DNA of 64,000 nt from Alkalihalobacillus sp. AL-G (GTDB taxonomy: Bacteria; Bacillota; Bacilli; Bacillales; Fictibacillaceae), in NCBI RefSeq assembly GCF_030643805.1, contig NZ_CP094656.1:248001-312000 (forward strand). Reading direction: 5' to 3'. Shown piece by piece: positions 1 through 7,684 of the stretch. The position numbers and the translations under genes are program-made. The notes under the pieces are model-generated. The model did not search any database, had not been told where the DNA came from, and saw only the letters and a program-made list of their open reading frames with translations. Positions within the stretch are counted from its first letter, which is position 1, and each line of letters begins with the position of its first letter.

Positions 1-821
1 CCATATTGCTCGAGATAGTCTTTATGAGTCAACGGTAACCATCCTGCTACCATTCCGTCTGCATCACCACTTGCTACGGCAGCAAACATTGGAGCAGCAT
101 CTAATTGAATAAGTTCCACTTTATAGCCAAGATCCTCTAACACTTTTGCAACGACATTCGTGCTTGCAATTTCAGAATCCCATGCTACATATGCAAGAGA
201 AACCTCTTCGCCATCAACTTTCTCTGCGCCTTTCGTCCATTCTCCTACTTTACCACTGTTTTCTTCAACCCATTTTGCAGCTGCTTTTGCCGGTTTCATA
301 CCTTCTTGAATGTTTACCATTACAGCACCCATATCTTCAGGAGTCCATTTGAATTGGTCAAGCACTTTGTACGCACTAGGTTGATCAGCTTTTAACCCTT
401 TACGGGCAAACGTCTCGATGTTTTCCGCTTCTCCATAAACACCTTTTGGATCTTTAAGGTACTTAAGGTCGAATTTTGAGAACATCCAGTGTGGTGTCCA
501 TCCAGTGACGATAATCGGTTCTTCGTTATCAATAGCTTTTTGTAGCTCTGCTGCCATTGCTGCTGATGAAGATTCGATAAGCTCCCAATCAGCGAGGCTT
601 TCGTATTCTTCTAATGCTTTATTTGTCGCCTTCATAATCCCGGCACCAGGCTCGATTCCTGTAATTTTATACTCTAATTGTTCACCGATGGATGCTGCAC
701 TTTCAGATCCTTCTCCATCACTTGATCCTTCATCTGACTCACCACTACCGCATGCAGTTAGCACAACGGATAGCGCGAGTAGCATTGCTAATCCTAGAAA
801 ACGAAATTTCTTTTTAAACAT
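1..821 (-). CDS. opuAC: Glycine betaine/proline betaine ABC transporter binding lipoprotein OpuAC (3' end cut by window)
   Basis: Extracellular lipid-anchored receptor that hands glycine betaine or proline betaine to OpuAB. The start ATG at 821 opens a signal peptide with lipobox LTAC, followed by a Ser/Glu/Asp-rich linker. As in B. subtilis OpuAC, the lobe with GIEPGAGIMK and TGWTPHWMF comes first (about residues 50-125). The lobe with LAYVAWDSEIAST and GWLPLTHKDY comes second. The gene runs off the left edge after about 273 codons; against a remembered length near 293 for the B. subtilis protein, probably 20-35 residues are missing. It is the last gene of a leftward operon opuAA-opuAB-opuAC. 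The lobe order is the reverse of the orphan paralogue at 12621-13487. Confidence 0.93.
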   Translation of the reverse strand, partial: MFKKKFRFLGLAMLLALSVVLTACGSGESDEGSSDGEGSESAASIGEQLEYKITGIEPGAGIMKATNKALEEYESLADWELIESSSAAMAAELQKAIDNEEPIIVTGWTPHWMFSKFDLKYLKDPKGVYGEAENIETFARKGLKADQPSAYKVLDQFKWTPEDMGAVMVNIQEGMKPAKAAAKWVEENSGKVGEWTKGAEKVDGEEVSLAYVAWDSEIASTNVVAKVLEDLGYKVELIQLDAAPMFAAVASGDADGMVAGWLPLTHKDYLEQY

Positions 822-834
822 GTAAAAATCCCCC

Positions 835-1671
835 TTAGTTGTTTTTGCTTGTTCCTATATTTTGAGAAATCCGATCTAATACAATTGCTAAAATAACAAT
901 AGCAAGACCAGCTTCAAAACCAACTCCAACTTTTAATTGTGTTACTGCCCGATAGACGTCGGCACCTAGGCCCGGTGCACCCACAAGGGATGCAATGACA
1001 ACCATCGAAAGGGCAAGCATAATACTTTGATTAATTCCAGCCATGATCGTTTGGGTTGCTAATGGCAGTTGAACTTTGAATAATTTCTGTTTCGTTGTTG
1101 ATCCAAATGCATTGGATGCTTCAATCAAATCTTCAGGTACTTGACGAATCCCTAAATTGGTCAAGCGGATCGTCGGTGGCATCGCAAAGATAACGGAAGC
1201 GATAATACCCGGTACAACACCAATTCCAAAGAAGATAATTGCTGGAATCAAGTAAACGAAAGCAGGCATCGTCTGCATAAAGTCAAGAATCGGTGTAATG
1301 ACATCCCGTGATCGATCACTTTGTGAAATCCATATGCCGATAGGAATCCCGATGATAATTGAAATGATCACGGAGGATAACACAAGTGCTAACGTATCGA
1401 TTGTTCCATCCCAATAGCCTAAATTATGTATCAAAAATAATCCAACTACGGTAAAAAGGGAAATGGTCCATCGACTCGCCCACCAAGCAAGCCCTGCAAA
1501 TATCGCGATTAAAATCAGGGCAGGTACAGAGGATAACACAAATACCAAGAAATCCACAAACCCTTCGATTCCCTTTGAAACGACGCCAAAGAGTGGACCT
1601 AGGGATTCGGTCAAAAACACTACTGCCTGATCGACCCAACTGGCAAGCGGTAATTTCGGAAATAGTTGCAT
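835..1671 (-). CDS. opuAB: Glycine betaine ABC transporter permease OpuAB
   Basis: Integral membrane subunit of the OpuA importer, 278 residues with several hydrophobic segments. The N-terminal extension (LFPKLPLASWVDQAV) precedes the membrane domain, as in OpuAB/ProW. The cytoplasmic loop around residues 185-215 (VPEDLIEASNAFGSTTKQKLFKVQLP) has the EAA-type form that contacts the ATPase. It lies 2 bp downstream of opuAA and 13 bp before opuAC, so it is almost certainly co-transcribed and translationally coupled. Family: BPD_transp_1. Nothing odd is seen. Confidence 0.93.
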   Translation of the reverse strand: MQLFPKLPLASWVDQAVVFLTESLGPLFGVVSKGIEGFVDFLVFVLSSVPALILIAIFAGLAWWASRWTISLFTVVGLFLIHNLGYWDGTIDTLALVLSSVIISIIIGIPIGIWISQSDRSRDVITPILDFMQTMPAFVYLIPAIIFFGIGVVPGIIASVIFAMPPTIRLTNLGIRQVPEDLIEASNAFGSTTKQKLFKVQLPLATQTIMAGINQSIMLALSMVVIASLVGAPGLGADVYRAVTQLKVGVGFEAGLAIVILAIVLDRISQNIGTSKNN

Positions 1672-1673
1672 TT

Positions 1674-2882
1674 CTACTTCACCCCATTTCCGTTTAAATG
1701 ACTTTCATTACCGGCAAGTGCACCAATGACAGCACCACGAACAACAATACCCTTCAGTCGGTTATCTTGGTCAATGACTGGGAGCGGCACTGTTGAGTCA
1801 GCCATTTTTTCAAACATATCTACAATTAATGTATCTGGTGTAACGGTCGCCAAATCCGGTAGCAGTATATCTTCAAGAGACTGATTGTTTTTCGCTGCAT
1901 CAGAAGCATCCTGAGCATTTACAGCACCGATCAGCTTTTGTTTTTTATCCACAACATAAATACTTGAAATGCCTTCATCTTTCATTAGTTGTAAGGCTAC
2001 ACGCGGACCTCGGTCATTTCGGACCTTTTCCGGCCGCTTCATTATATGTGCAGCGGTTAGTACCTTTGAAAGGTCGACATCTTCCACGAAACGCTCGACA
2101 TAATCATTGGCAGGATTCATAAGGATCTCCTCTGGAGTACCTACCTGGACGATATTTCCGTCCTTCATTAACGCAATTCGATCACCGATGCGTAATGCTT
2201 CATCGAGATCGTGAGTAATAAAGACAATTGTTTTTTCCATTGTTTCCTGTAGCTCTAATAGTTCGTTTTGCATATCTTTTCGAATTAATGGATCGAGTGC
2301 ACTGAACGCTTCATCCATCAGCAAAATATCCGGATCATTTGCAAGGGCGCGAGCTAATCCGACCCTTTGCTGCATTCCACCACTAAGCTCTTTTGGATAA
2401 CTGTGTTCGTAACCTTCTAAACCAACAAGCTTCAATGATTCCAATGCTTTCTCCTTACGCGCTTGTTTATCAGATCCTTGTACTTCCAAACCGTATTCTG
2501 TATTCTCCAGTACTGTCCGATGTGGGAACAAGGCAAAGCGTTGAAAGACCATGCTCATTTTTTTCCGCCTTACTTCACGAAGCTGATTCGGTTTTAGTTT
2601 TACAATATCATTACCGTCAATTAAGACCTGCCCGTCAGTCGGATCGATTAGACGATTCAGCATTCGAACCAGTGTGGATTTCCCACTACCCGAAAGTCCC
2701 ATTATGACGAATATTTCACCAGCATTCACTTCAAAATTCGCTTTATTGACACCAACTGTCATGCCAGTATCCTCTAAGATCTCTTGTTTCGATTTCCCTT
2801 CATTCAAGAGACTAACCCCTTGCTTTGGGGATTTCCCAAAGACTTTTGTGACATTCTGTACGTTTATCTTTGTTTGAGCCAT
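1674..2882 (-). CDS. opuAA: Glycine betaine ABC transporter ATP-binding protein OpuAA
   Basis: ATPase that powers the OpuA osmoprotectant importer, 402 residues. Walker A is GLSGSGKST (about 62-70), the signature is LSGGMQQR (about 166) and Walker B is ILLMDEAFSALDP (about 186). The C-terminal 120 residues form two CBS-like repeats (near AAHIMKRPEKV and LATVTPDTLIVDMFEKM). In characterised OpuA systems this region senses ionic strength or cyclic di-AMP; here that is inference. It is the first gene of the operon, with the divergent GbsR-like regulator upstream. Length and motif order are normal for the family. Confidence 0.94.
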   Translation of the reverse strand: MAQTKINVQNVTKVFGKSPKQGVSLLNEGKSKQEILEDTGMTVGVNKANFEVNAGEIFVIMGLSGSGKSTLVRMLNRLIDPTDGQVLIDGNDIVKLKPNQLREVRRKKMSMVFQRFALFPHRTVLENTEYGLEVQGSDKQARKEKALESLKLVGLEGYEHSYPKELSGGMQQRVGLARALANDPDILLMDEAFSALDPLIRKDMQNELLELQETMEKTIVFITHDLDEALRIGDRIALMKDGNIVQVGTPEEILMNPANDYVERFVEDVDLSKVLTAAHIMKRPEKVRNDRGPRVALQLMKDEGISSIYVVDKKQKLIGAVNAQDASDAAKNNQSLEDILLPDLATVTPDTLIVDMFEKMADSTVPLPVIDQDNRLKGIVVRGAVIGALAGNESHLNGNGVK

Positions 2883-3028
2883 CTCTGCACCTCTATTCTT
2901 TTGTAAACAATTGTCGTTACCTGTGGATAGTAATTTAGTCCCGTTACCTTTGCATACCTACTAAGTATAAAGACAATGCTAATGAGCAACAAACGTGAAA
3001 AATCGGCATATACAATTGATATAGTTCA

Positions 3029-3044
3029 TACAGTAAAAACTGTA
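3029..3044. promoter_or_regulatory. Perfect palindrome in the opuA/regulator intergenic region, candidate operator
   Basis: TACAGT-AAAA-ACTGTA is a perfect 6-bp inverted repeat with a 4-bp spacer. It sits about 150 bp upstream of opuAA and 300 bp upstream of the divergent GbsR-like gene. Size and symmetry fit a dimeric winged-helix regulator site, but assignment to that regulator is inference. I could not place a convincing opuA promoter by eye. Confidence 0.4.
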
Positions 3045-3211
3045 CGTTCTAAACTTACGCATTCTTATAAATGGTTGGATATCCTCTAAAATGCTCACTT
3101 CGGCCTAGCTTTACATCGGTCTTTTCAATCTATAAAATGTAAATCAGCATAGGGTATACGAGATACTCGCTACAAAAGTACCTTTTATTGAAAGGCAAGA
3201 AGTATAAGTAA

Positions 3212-3324
3212 TGTCTAGCTCCAGCACCCAGCCACTCGGATCACTTCAGACTTCCTGTGGCGGCGACAGCCTCCCCGTCAGTCTTCCAGTGACTTTCGTG
3301 GCTAAGCAGGGCGCTTTCGCTTTT
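3212..3324 (+). repeat. Bacillaceae intergenic REP-like element (TGTCTAGCTCCAGC...GGCGCTTTCGC type)
   Basis: The stretch begins TGTCTAGCTCCAGCACCCAG and ends GGGCGCTTTCGCTTTT, a pattern I recognise as a widespread short intergenic repeat in Bacillus-type genomes. It is much more GC-rich than the AT-rich sequence around it and contains internal complementary blocks (GACTTCC/GTCTTCC region, GGCGGCGACAGCC). It lies directly upstream of the GbsR-like gene. No ORF is supported within it. Confidence 0.6.
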
Positions 3325-3351
3325 CTTATGATTAGGACGGGTAGGTGACAT

Positions 3352-3888
3352 ATGGATAACCAAGAAATAATCGCACAAGCGCGTGAACGTGTAATCGAAT
3401 CAGTAGCACAAAATATGCATTTATACGGTGTAACTCCTTCGATCGGACGGATATATGGAACTCTTTATTTTGAAAATGAACCGATGACGCTCGATGCATT
3501 AAAAGAAGAGCTTCATATGAGCAAAACAAGTATGTCTACTGGAGTGCGAACGTTAATCGACTTAGATATGGTCGAAAAGGTTTGGAGGAAGGGAGAACGT
3601 AAGGATTTATATCAAATAAAAGCAGACTGGTATCAAAACTTCATAGATCGGTTTTGTGCTCAATGGAGAAAGGGAACTCAGATGAATATGGGGGCATTGA
3701 CGAAGTCTCTATCTGACTTTAAAAATGTGATAGCACATGCACCAAACGAGGATGTCGCAGAACAAGCAAAAAAAGATATCGATAAGGTCACGTATGCGAT
3801 TAGTTACTACAATTGGCTGAATCAAGTTATCGATCTATTTGAATCAAAAGAGATTTTTAAGCTGACGAATAAGGATAATGAAATATGA
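3352..3888 (+). CDS. GbsR/MarR-type transcriptional regulator of osmoprotectant uptake
   Basis: A 178-residue winged-helix regulator. Residues about 40-85 (ALKEELHMSKTSMSTGVRTL) form the DNA-binding helices, followed by a basic wing (VWRKGERKDLYQIKADW) and a helical dimerisation tail. In B. subtilis, relatives GbsR and OpcR repress choline/glycine betaine genes. Divergent placement next to opuAABC suggests it controls opuA. Its ATG follows GGTAGGTGAC at a good distance. A REP-like element occupies the sequence just upstream, so its promoter is either inside that repeat or further up. Exact orthology to GbsR, OpcR or an opuA-specific regulator cannot be settled. Confidence 0.85.
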   Translation: MDNQEIIAQARERVIESVAQNMHLYGVTPSIGRIYGTLYFENEPMTLDALKEELHMSKTSMSTGVRTLIDLDMVEKVWRKGERKDLYQIKADWYQNFIDRFCAQWRKGTQMNMGALTKSLSDFKNVIAHAPNEDVAEQAKKDIDKVTYAISYYNWLNQVIDLFESKEIFKLTNKDNEI

Positions 3889-3923
3889 AATATCCTTTAG
3901 GTAAAAGGAGAATATTCGATAAT

Positions 3924-3968
3924 AAAATGGGCACAAACCAATATTGAATATAGGCTTGTACCCATTTT
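3924..3968. terminator. Bidirectional hairpin terminator
   Basis: AAAATGGG at 3924-3931 pairs with CCCATTTT at 3961-3968, with further inner pairing (ACAA/TTGT). The A-rich and T-rich flanks can serve the rightward regulator and the leftward lipoprotein gene. Confidence 0.75.
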
Positions 3969-3993
3969 CATGCACCAATTAAAACTCATATAA

Positions 3994-4617
3994 TTATTTT
4001 TTTGATTTTTGTTTTATTTCTTTAATCTTTACTTTCGCATCTTTCAGTTTGTTTTTCTTGGTAAACTCTTCTTGGAAATAGGTTACACCATCTACATCTT
4101 GACCTGAGTATTTTAATGAACCATCGCTATTTACTTTAAATTTACCTTGATAAACTCCTGTAATAATATACGTATCATCAGTTACAGGTCCTTCGTATCT
4201 TGTAAGAAATACCAAATATTTCTTTTTGTCATTAATTACATTCAGGTCTTTTGGTGAGAGCCCAACTTCCATTAATTTTATTGTCTTGTTTTTTAAGTCT
4301 TGGTTTCCAACAATTACATCTTTTACATTTAAGTCATGTATAATAAATGTTGCACCTTTATAATCGATTTGTTTTGCTTCTCCACTAACCTGAACCTCCG
4401 CAACCAATACAGAATCCTTAACGATGGATTCAAGGGTTTTGTAATGGGTTTCAACATAAGCAATTGTTACAGGAGTTGGTTTACTACTATTTGATATTTC
4501 ACTGATTTCTTCTTTTTCCTTTATGATACTAGATGAATTTTTATTTGTATCTAGCATTCCACATCCAATGACACTCATTAATAAAGTTAAAATTAAAATT
4601 ACTTTTAATAACTTCAT
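3994..4617 (-). CDS. Putative lipoprotein of unknown function next to a matrixin-like protease
   Basis: I do not recognise the family. The 207-residue product has an N-terminal hydrophobic segment with lipobox SVIGC (Cys at about residue 19), so it is probably an extracellular lipoprotein. A Ser/Glu/Lys-rich linker is followed by a soluble beta-rich domain (VLVAEVQVSGEAKQIDYKG, KTIKLMEVGL, KKKYLVFLTRYEGP) and a very Lys-rich C-terminus. It lies 12 bp after the matrixin gene on the same strand, so the two are probably co-transcribed. It could act as an immunity, chaperone or surface-retention partner of the protease, but that is speculation. Both genes are more AT-rich than the flanks, hinting at acquisition. 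Confidence 0.8.
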   Translation of the reverse strand: MKLLKVILILTLLMSVIGCGMLDTNKNSSSIIKEKEEISEISNSSKPTPVTIAYVETHYKTLESIVKDSVLVAEVQVSGEAKQIDYKGATFIIHDLNVKDVIVGNQDLKNKTIKLMEVGLSPKDLNVINDKKKYLVFLTRYEGPVTDDTYIITGVYQGKFKVNSDGSLKYSGQDVDGVTYFQEEFTKKNKLKDAKVKIKEIKQKSKK

Positions 4618-4629
4618 GGTTAACCCCCT

Positions 4630-5268
4630 TTAGTTATTTTTATAAAGATTTGTAACACCATAATCATCATATAATACATTAAAGTTACCAGTATCTACAT
4701 TATAAGTATTCATTACTGCATCTTCATCATCTTCATGAGATAGGCCTAAAGCATGACCTATTTCATGTATCGCAACAGCTTCAACTTCTGCTGATGTAAA
4801 AGGGGTACCGTCTTCTAAGTCATGTGCATTCAAATATGTCTTAGCTAAGTCGTAATTACCCTCTAATGAACATGATTTACAGTCTTGTTGGCGATTCCCA
4901 TCTAAATAGAAAGAAGCCCATCCGTTTAGTCCCTGTTCGCCATAATCATCTGCATAGAACCAGAGTTTATTTGTACCCCTATTACTTTCAGTAATATACA
5001 AAGGTCCCACGCTAGAATACCAGTCTGAATAAGCATCTCTGTACTCTGTTGCAAAGTCATATGTAGTATTATTGATCGTAAAGTTGTTGTCTGCAAATAT
5101 ATCTAAATCTCCATCATCAATTCCTCCAAGTAATTCCCACGCGTTATCAGTATTGTTTGGATCATACCAATACTCGTAGGCGAAAGTGCTAATTGGAAAA
5201 ATAGACAAACACAAAACCCCTAGAATAGAACTAATTAGTAGTTTTTTCAAAAAAATCCTCTCCTTCAT
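4630..5268 (-). CDS. Secreted matrixin-like zinc metalloprotease
   Basis: A 212-residue protein with a Sec-type signal peptide (basic start, hydrophobic core, predicted cleavage near TFAYE at about residue 30). The zinc site HEIGHALGLSH lies at about residues 168-178, matching HExxHxxGxxH of metzincins. A Met-turn VMNTY follows. The family (peptidase M10A-like) cleaves extracellular proteins. The mature part is short with no haemopexin or binding modules, so it is a minimal catalytic unit. An alternative start is the TTG of residue 8 (MKKLL...), which has its own AAGGAGAGG site; the ATG has AAGGAGG 13 nt upstream. A striking inverted repeat shared with the HTH-TPR regulator at 48.5-49.7 kb lies upstream. 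Confidence 0.9.
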   Translation of the reverse strand: MKERIFLKKLLISSILGVLCLSIFPISTFAYEYWYDPNNTDNAWELLGGIDDGDLDIFADNNFTINNTTYDFATEYRDAYSDWYSSVGPLYITESNRGTNKLWFYADDYGEQGLNGWASFYLDGNRQQDCKSCSLEGNYDLAKTYLNAHDLEDGTPFTSAEVEAVAIHEIGHALGLSHEDDEDAVMNTYNVDTGNFNVLYDDYGVTNLYKNN

Positions 5269-5355
5269 TAATTCAAAAATCCTCCTTAAATTCTATAATA
5301 ATTTCTTTCTGCGGCCGCTTATCAAAACTCTGCCATAATTTGGCGGTTTGTTATA

Positions 5356-5415
5356 TTGGGAAAATCCAGCTTATTATTTGCTGATAAAAGACAGCTTTTT
5401 TAAAAAGTTTCCCAA
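5356..5415. promoter_or_regulatory. Long-spaced inverted repeat upstream of the matrixin gene, candidate operator
   Basis: TTGGGAAA at 5356-5363 and TTTCCCAA at 5408-5415 form an inverted repeat with 44 bp between arms (centres 52 bp apart, about five helical turns). The same two arms occur 45 bp apart upstream of the HTH-TPR regulator at 49728-49788, and the left arm is identical over 10 bp in both (TTGGGAAAAT). This suggests one regulator binds both. The rest of 5269-5828 holds the matrixin ribosome binding site near 5280 and no supportable gene. Confidence 0.55.
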
Positions 5416-5828
5416 ATATGAAAGGCAGGATTTTCACAACATACTGCAGAGTTCCAAAGTAATGTTAGATTAAAGTTCCAATTTGTTACTTTGCGGAATT
5501 CTGTATAATCCATGGTTAGAGTAGGATAAATGACAAAATAAGAGAAGAAGCTACAATTACTCACTTCAATCAATATTAGAGTATTTATTATAATAATAGG
5601 CTGGATCAAGTTCACCATGGTATTTGAATCATACGGTATTTTTTCCACACAATAACGATGGATGGTATAAAGAAGCGTAATCAGTTGCTCAGGATAACAT
5701 TTTTAACCAATACCAACATTTTTGGATGCTTATTATTTTAATAGTAATGGTTAAAAACATTGCTGTAGACTTACTAGCCTTCTGCTTGTTACGATGGTTG
5801 AGGATTAATTTGCAGAGAGGACTTTACG

Positions 5829-6698
5829 ATGGATCAACAAAAATACGATGATTTAAAACGTGGAGAACGGGGTGCTGTGATAAGTATTTTTGCTTATCTT
5901 TTTTTATCTGCGCTGAAATATTACATAGGGCATACCGCTGATTCGGAAGCATTAAAGGCGGACGGAATCAATAATGCAACGGATATCATTGCCTCTCTAG
6001 CAGTACTGATCGGATTGAGGTTATCTCGCAACCCAGCGGATAAAGATCATCCTTACGGACATTGGAAGGCAGAAACGGTTGCATCATTGATTGCTTCTTT
6101 TATCATGATGATTGTCGGTATTCAAGTATTATATGGAGCGATCCAAGACACATTTAAAGGGAACAGTGAAGCGCCGGATTTGATTGCAGCATGGGCAGGC
6201 GTTTTTTCGGTAATTGTCATGTATGGGGTCTATTGGTACAACAAGCGGTTGGCGAATAAAATCAACAGTCAATCATTGAAGGCAGCATCGAAGGATAACC
6301 TTTCAGATGCATGGGTAAGTATTGGAGCTGTGGTCGGAATCATTGGCTCGCAGTTCGGCTTGCCTTGGCTTGATCCATTAACGGCGGTCATTGTCGGCCT
6401 GCTTATTTGTAAAACGGCATGGGACATATTCCGAGAAGCATCGCACCATTTAACCGATGGGTTTGATGAGGAAGAAATTGAATTGTATAAGGAAACGATT
6501 CGAAATGTTTCTGGCGTAAAGTCAATAAAAGATATTAAAGCAAGAAGCTACGGAAACAACATTGTCGTCGATCTGGTGATTCTCGTAAACCCGAACCTGG
6601 ACATTCGGAACGCACATGATATTTCTACTAACGTAGAGAAGGCATTGATGGAGGAGCATGGTGTTTATGATGTGCACGTCCACATCGAACCGAAGTAA
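5829..6698 (+). CDS. Cation diffusion facilitator family efflux transporter
   Basis: A 289-residue proton-coupled exporter of divalent metal ions, resembling B. subtilis MneS/MneP (manganese). Six membrane segments occupy residues 15-205. The metal-binding DGINNATD (about 44-51) and DNLSDAW (about 157) supply the paired Asp site, and HPYGHWKAE (about 74) is the family signature. The C-terminal cytoplasmic domain (residues 210-289) ends in DVHVHIEPK with His ligands. The ATG follows GAGAGGA. It is a single gene, convergent with the downstream permease pair at a 3-bp gap. Substrate assignment is from family only. Confidence 0.88.
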   Translation: MDQQKYDDLKRGERGAVISIFAYLFLSALKYYIGHTADSEALKADGINNATDIIASLAVLIGLRLSRNPADKDHPYGHWKAETVASLIASFIMMIVGIQVLYGAIQDTFKGNSEAPDLIAAWAGVFSVIVMYGVYWYNKRLANKINSQSLKAASKDNLSDAWVSIGAVVGIIGSQFGLPWLDPLTAVIVGLLICKTAWDIFREASHHLTDGFDEEEIELYKETIRNVSGVKSIKDIKARSYGNNIVVDLVILVNPNLDIRNAHDISTNVEKALMEEHGVYDVHVHIEPK

Positions 6699-6701
6699 AC
6701 G

Positions 6702-7670
6702 TTAAGCACCAACGTTGTCATTTTTCCGTTTTATGCCCCGCATCCTCTTACTTTTAATAATCGAGAGCAGCTGAAATCGAGAGCTTGAAGGCTGTTCGAA
6801 ATGTTGCCGCAAACCTTCTCCTAACAAATTGAAGGTAATGATCGTAAATGTGATCGCAAGTGCCGGGAAGAAAGGAATCCAAAAGGCCGTAAGCAAGTCC
6901 CCCCGGGCAGTTCCGAGTAATGTCGCCCAGTTGTGGCTTGTATTTTGCAATTCACCGTGACTGAAACTGAGCTGCACCAATTTCTGGTTAATGAAGATGC
7001 TGAAGATTCCCAACTGCCCAATCAACAATAGGACACGTCCAAGGTCGATAAAAAAGGTTGAAATGATTTTCGGCATCAAAGCCGGAAGATAATGACGGAA
7101 ATAAATCGAGAGCGGGTGGCTTCCGACGGTTACCGCCGCATCAATGTACAGAGATTTTGAAATCGTATATGTTTGCTGTTGAAAGATATAGGCAACTCTC
7201 CCAACCTCAATAAGAGCAAGGATCAGGATTGACCAATAGACACGATTTTCATTGAACGTCAAAAAAGGGACATTCAGAAGTAAAATCGCAGAAAACAGGA
7301 CAGACAACCCGGAAAAAAGCTGGTTCCAGCCGTTGAGAATCCAATGTGACAAACCTTTTTTTTTCGTAGCGAACAAAGCCAAAGGAACAGAGAGTATGTA
7401 TCGAATGACAGTTACTGCAAAAACGAGCAACAACGTATCCTTTGTACCTATTACTACTAAACTCAATAGATCCCTTCCTCGTTCCGTTGAGCCAAATGGA
7501 TCTTCGAGTGACGGCGGATAGGGAGGTGCAGTAATCACACCTTCCTCAACCCGGACGATTTCCTCTCCAGCTTTTGGGTCAATAAACGATAGATGAGGAC
7601 CGACCAACATCATAAAAAGCACGATTAAAAACATGAAACTTCCAACCAAAAGTGTTTTATTTTTCGTCAT
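6702..7670 (-). CDS. ABC transporter permease, peptide/nickel (OppC/DppC) type
   Basis: A 322-residue membrane protein with an N-terminal helix, a short extracytoplasmic stretch containing PYPPSLEDPFGSTERGRDLLS, then about five more helices. The segment PFGTTxxGRDxxS is typical of OppC/DppC permeases. The cytoplasmic coupling loop is around IDAAVTVGSHPLSIYFRHYLP, so it probably docks an ATPase. It lies 14 bp downstream of the OppB-like gene. No ATP-binding or substrate-binding gene is adjacent, so the pair must borrow partners or be incomplete. The substrate is unknown. Confidence 0.82.
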   Translation of the reverse strand: MTKNKTLLVGSFMFLIVLFMMLVGPHLSFIDPKAGEEIVRVEEGVITAPPYPPSLEDPFGSTERGRDLLSLVVIGTKDTLLLVFAVTVIRYILSVPLALFATKKKGLSHWILNGWNQLFSGLSVLFSAILLLNVPFLTFNENRVYWSILILALIEVGRVAYIFQQQTYTISKSLYIDAAVTVGSHPLSIYFRHYLPALMPKIISTFFIDLGRVLLLIGQLGIFSIFINQKLVQLSFSHGELQNTSHNWATLLGTARGDLLTAFWIPFFPALAITFTIITFNLLGEGLRQHFEQPSSSRFQLLSIIKSKRMRGIKRKNDNVGA

Positions 7671-7684
7671 AATCGAAGAACTCC

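Noticed and set aside
505-825. Rightward ORF over the start of opuAC
   Set aside because: Antisense shadow of the OpuAC signal peptide and first lobe.
5400-5648. Leftward 82-codon ORF upstream of the matrixin
   Set aside because: No ribosome binding site, no family resemblance, and it overlaps the candidate operator.
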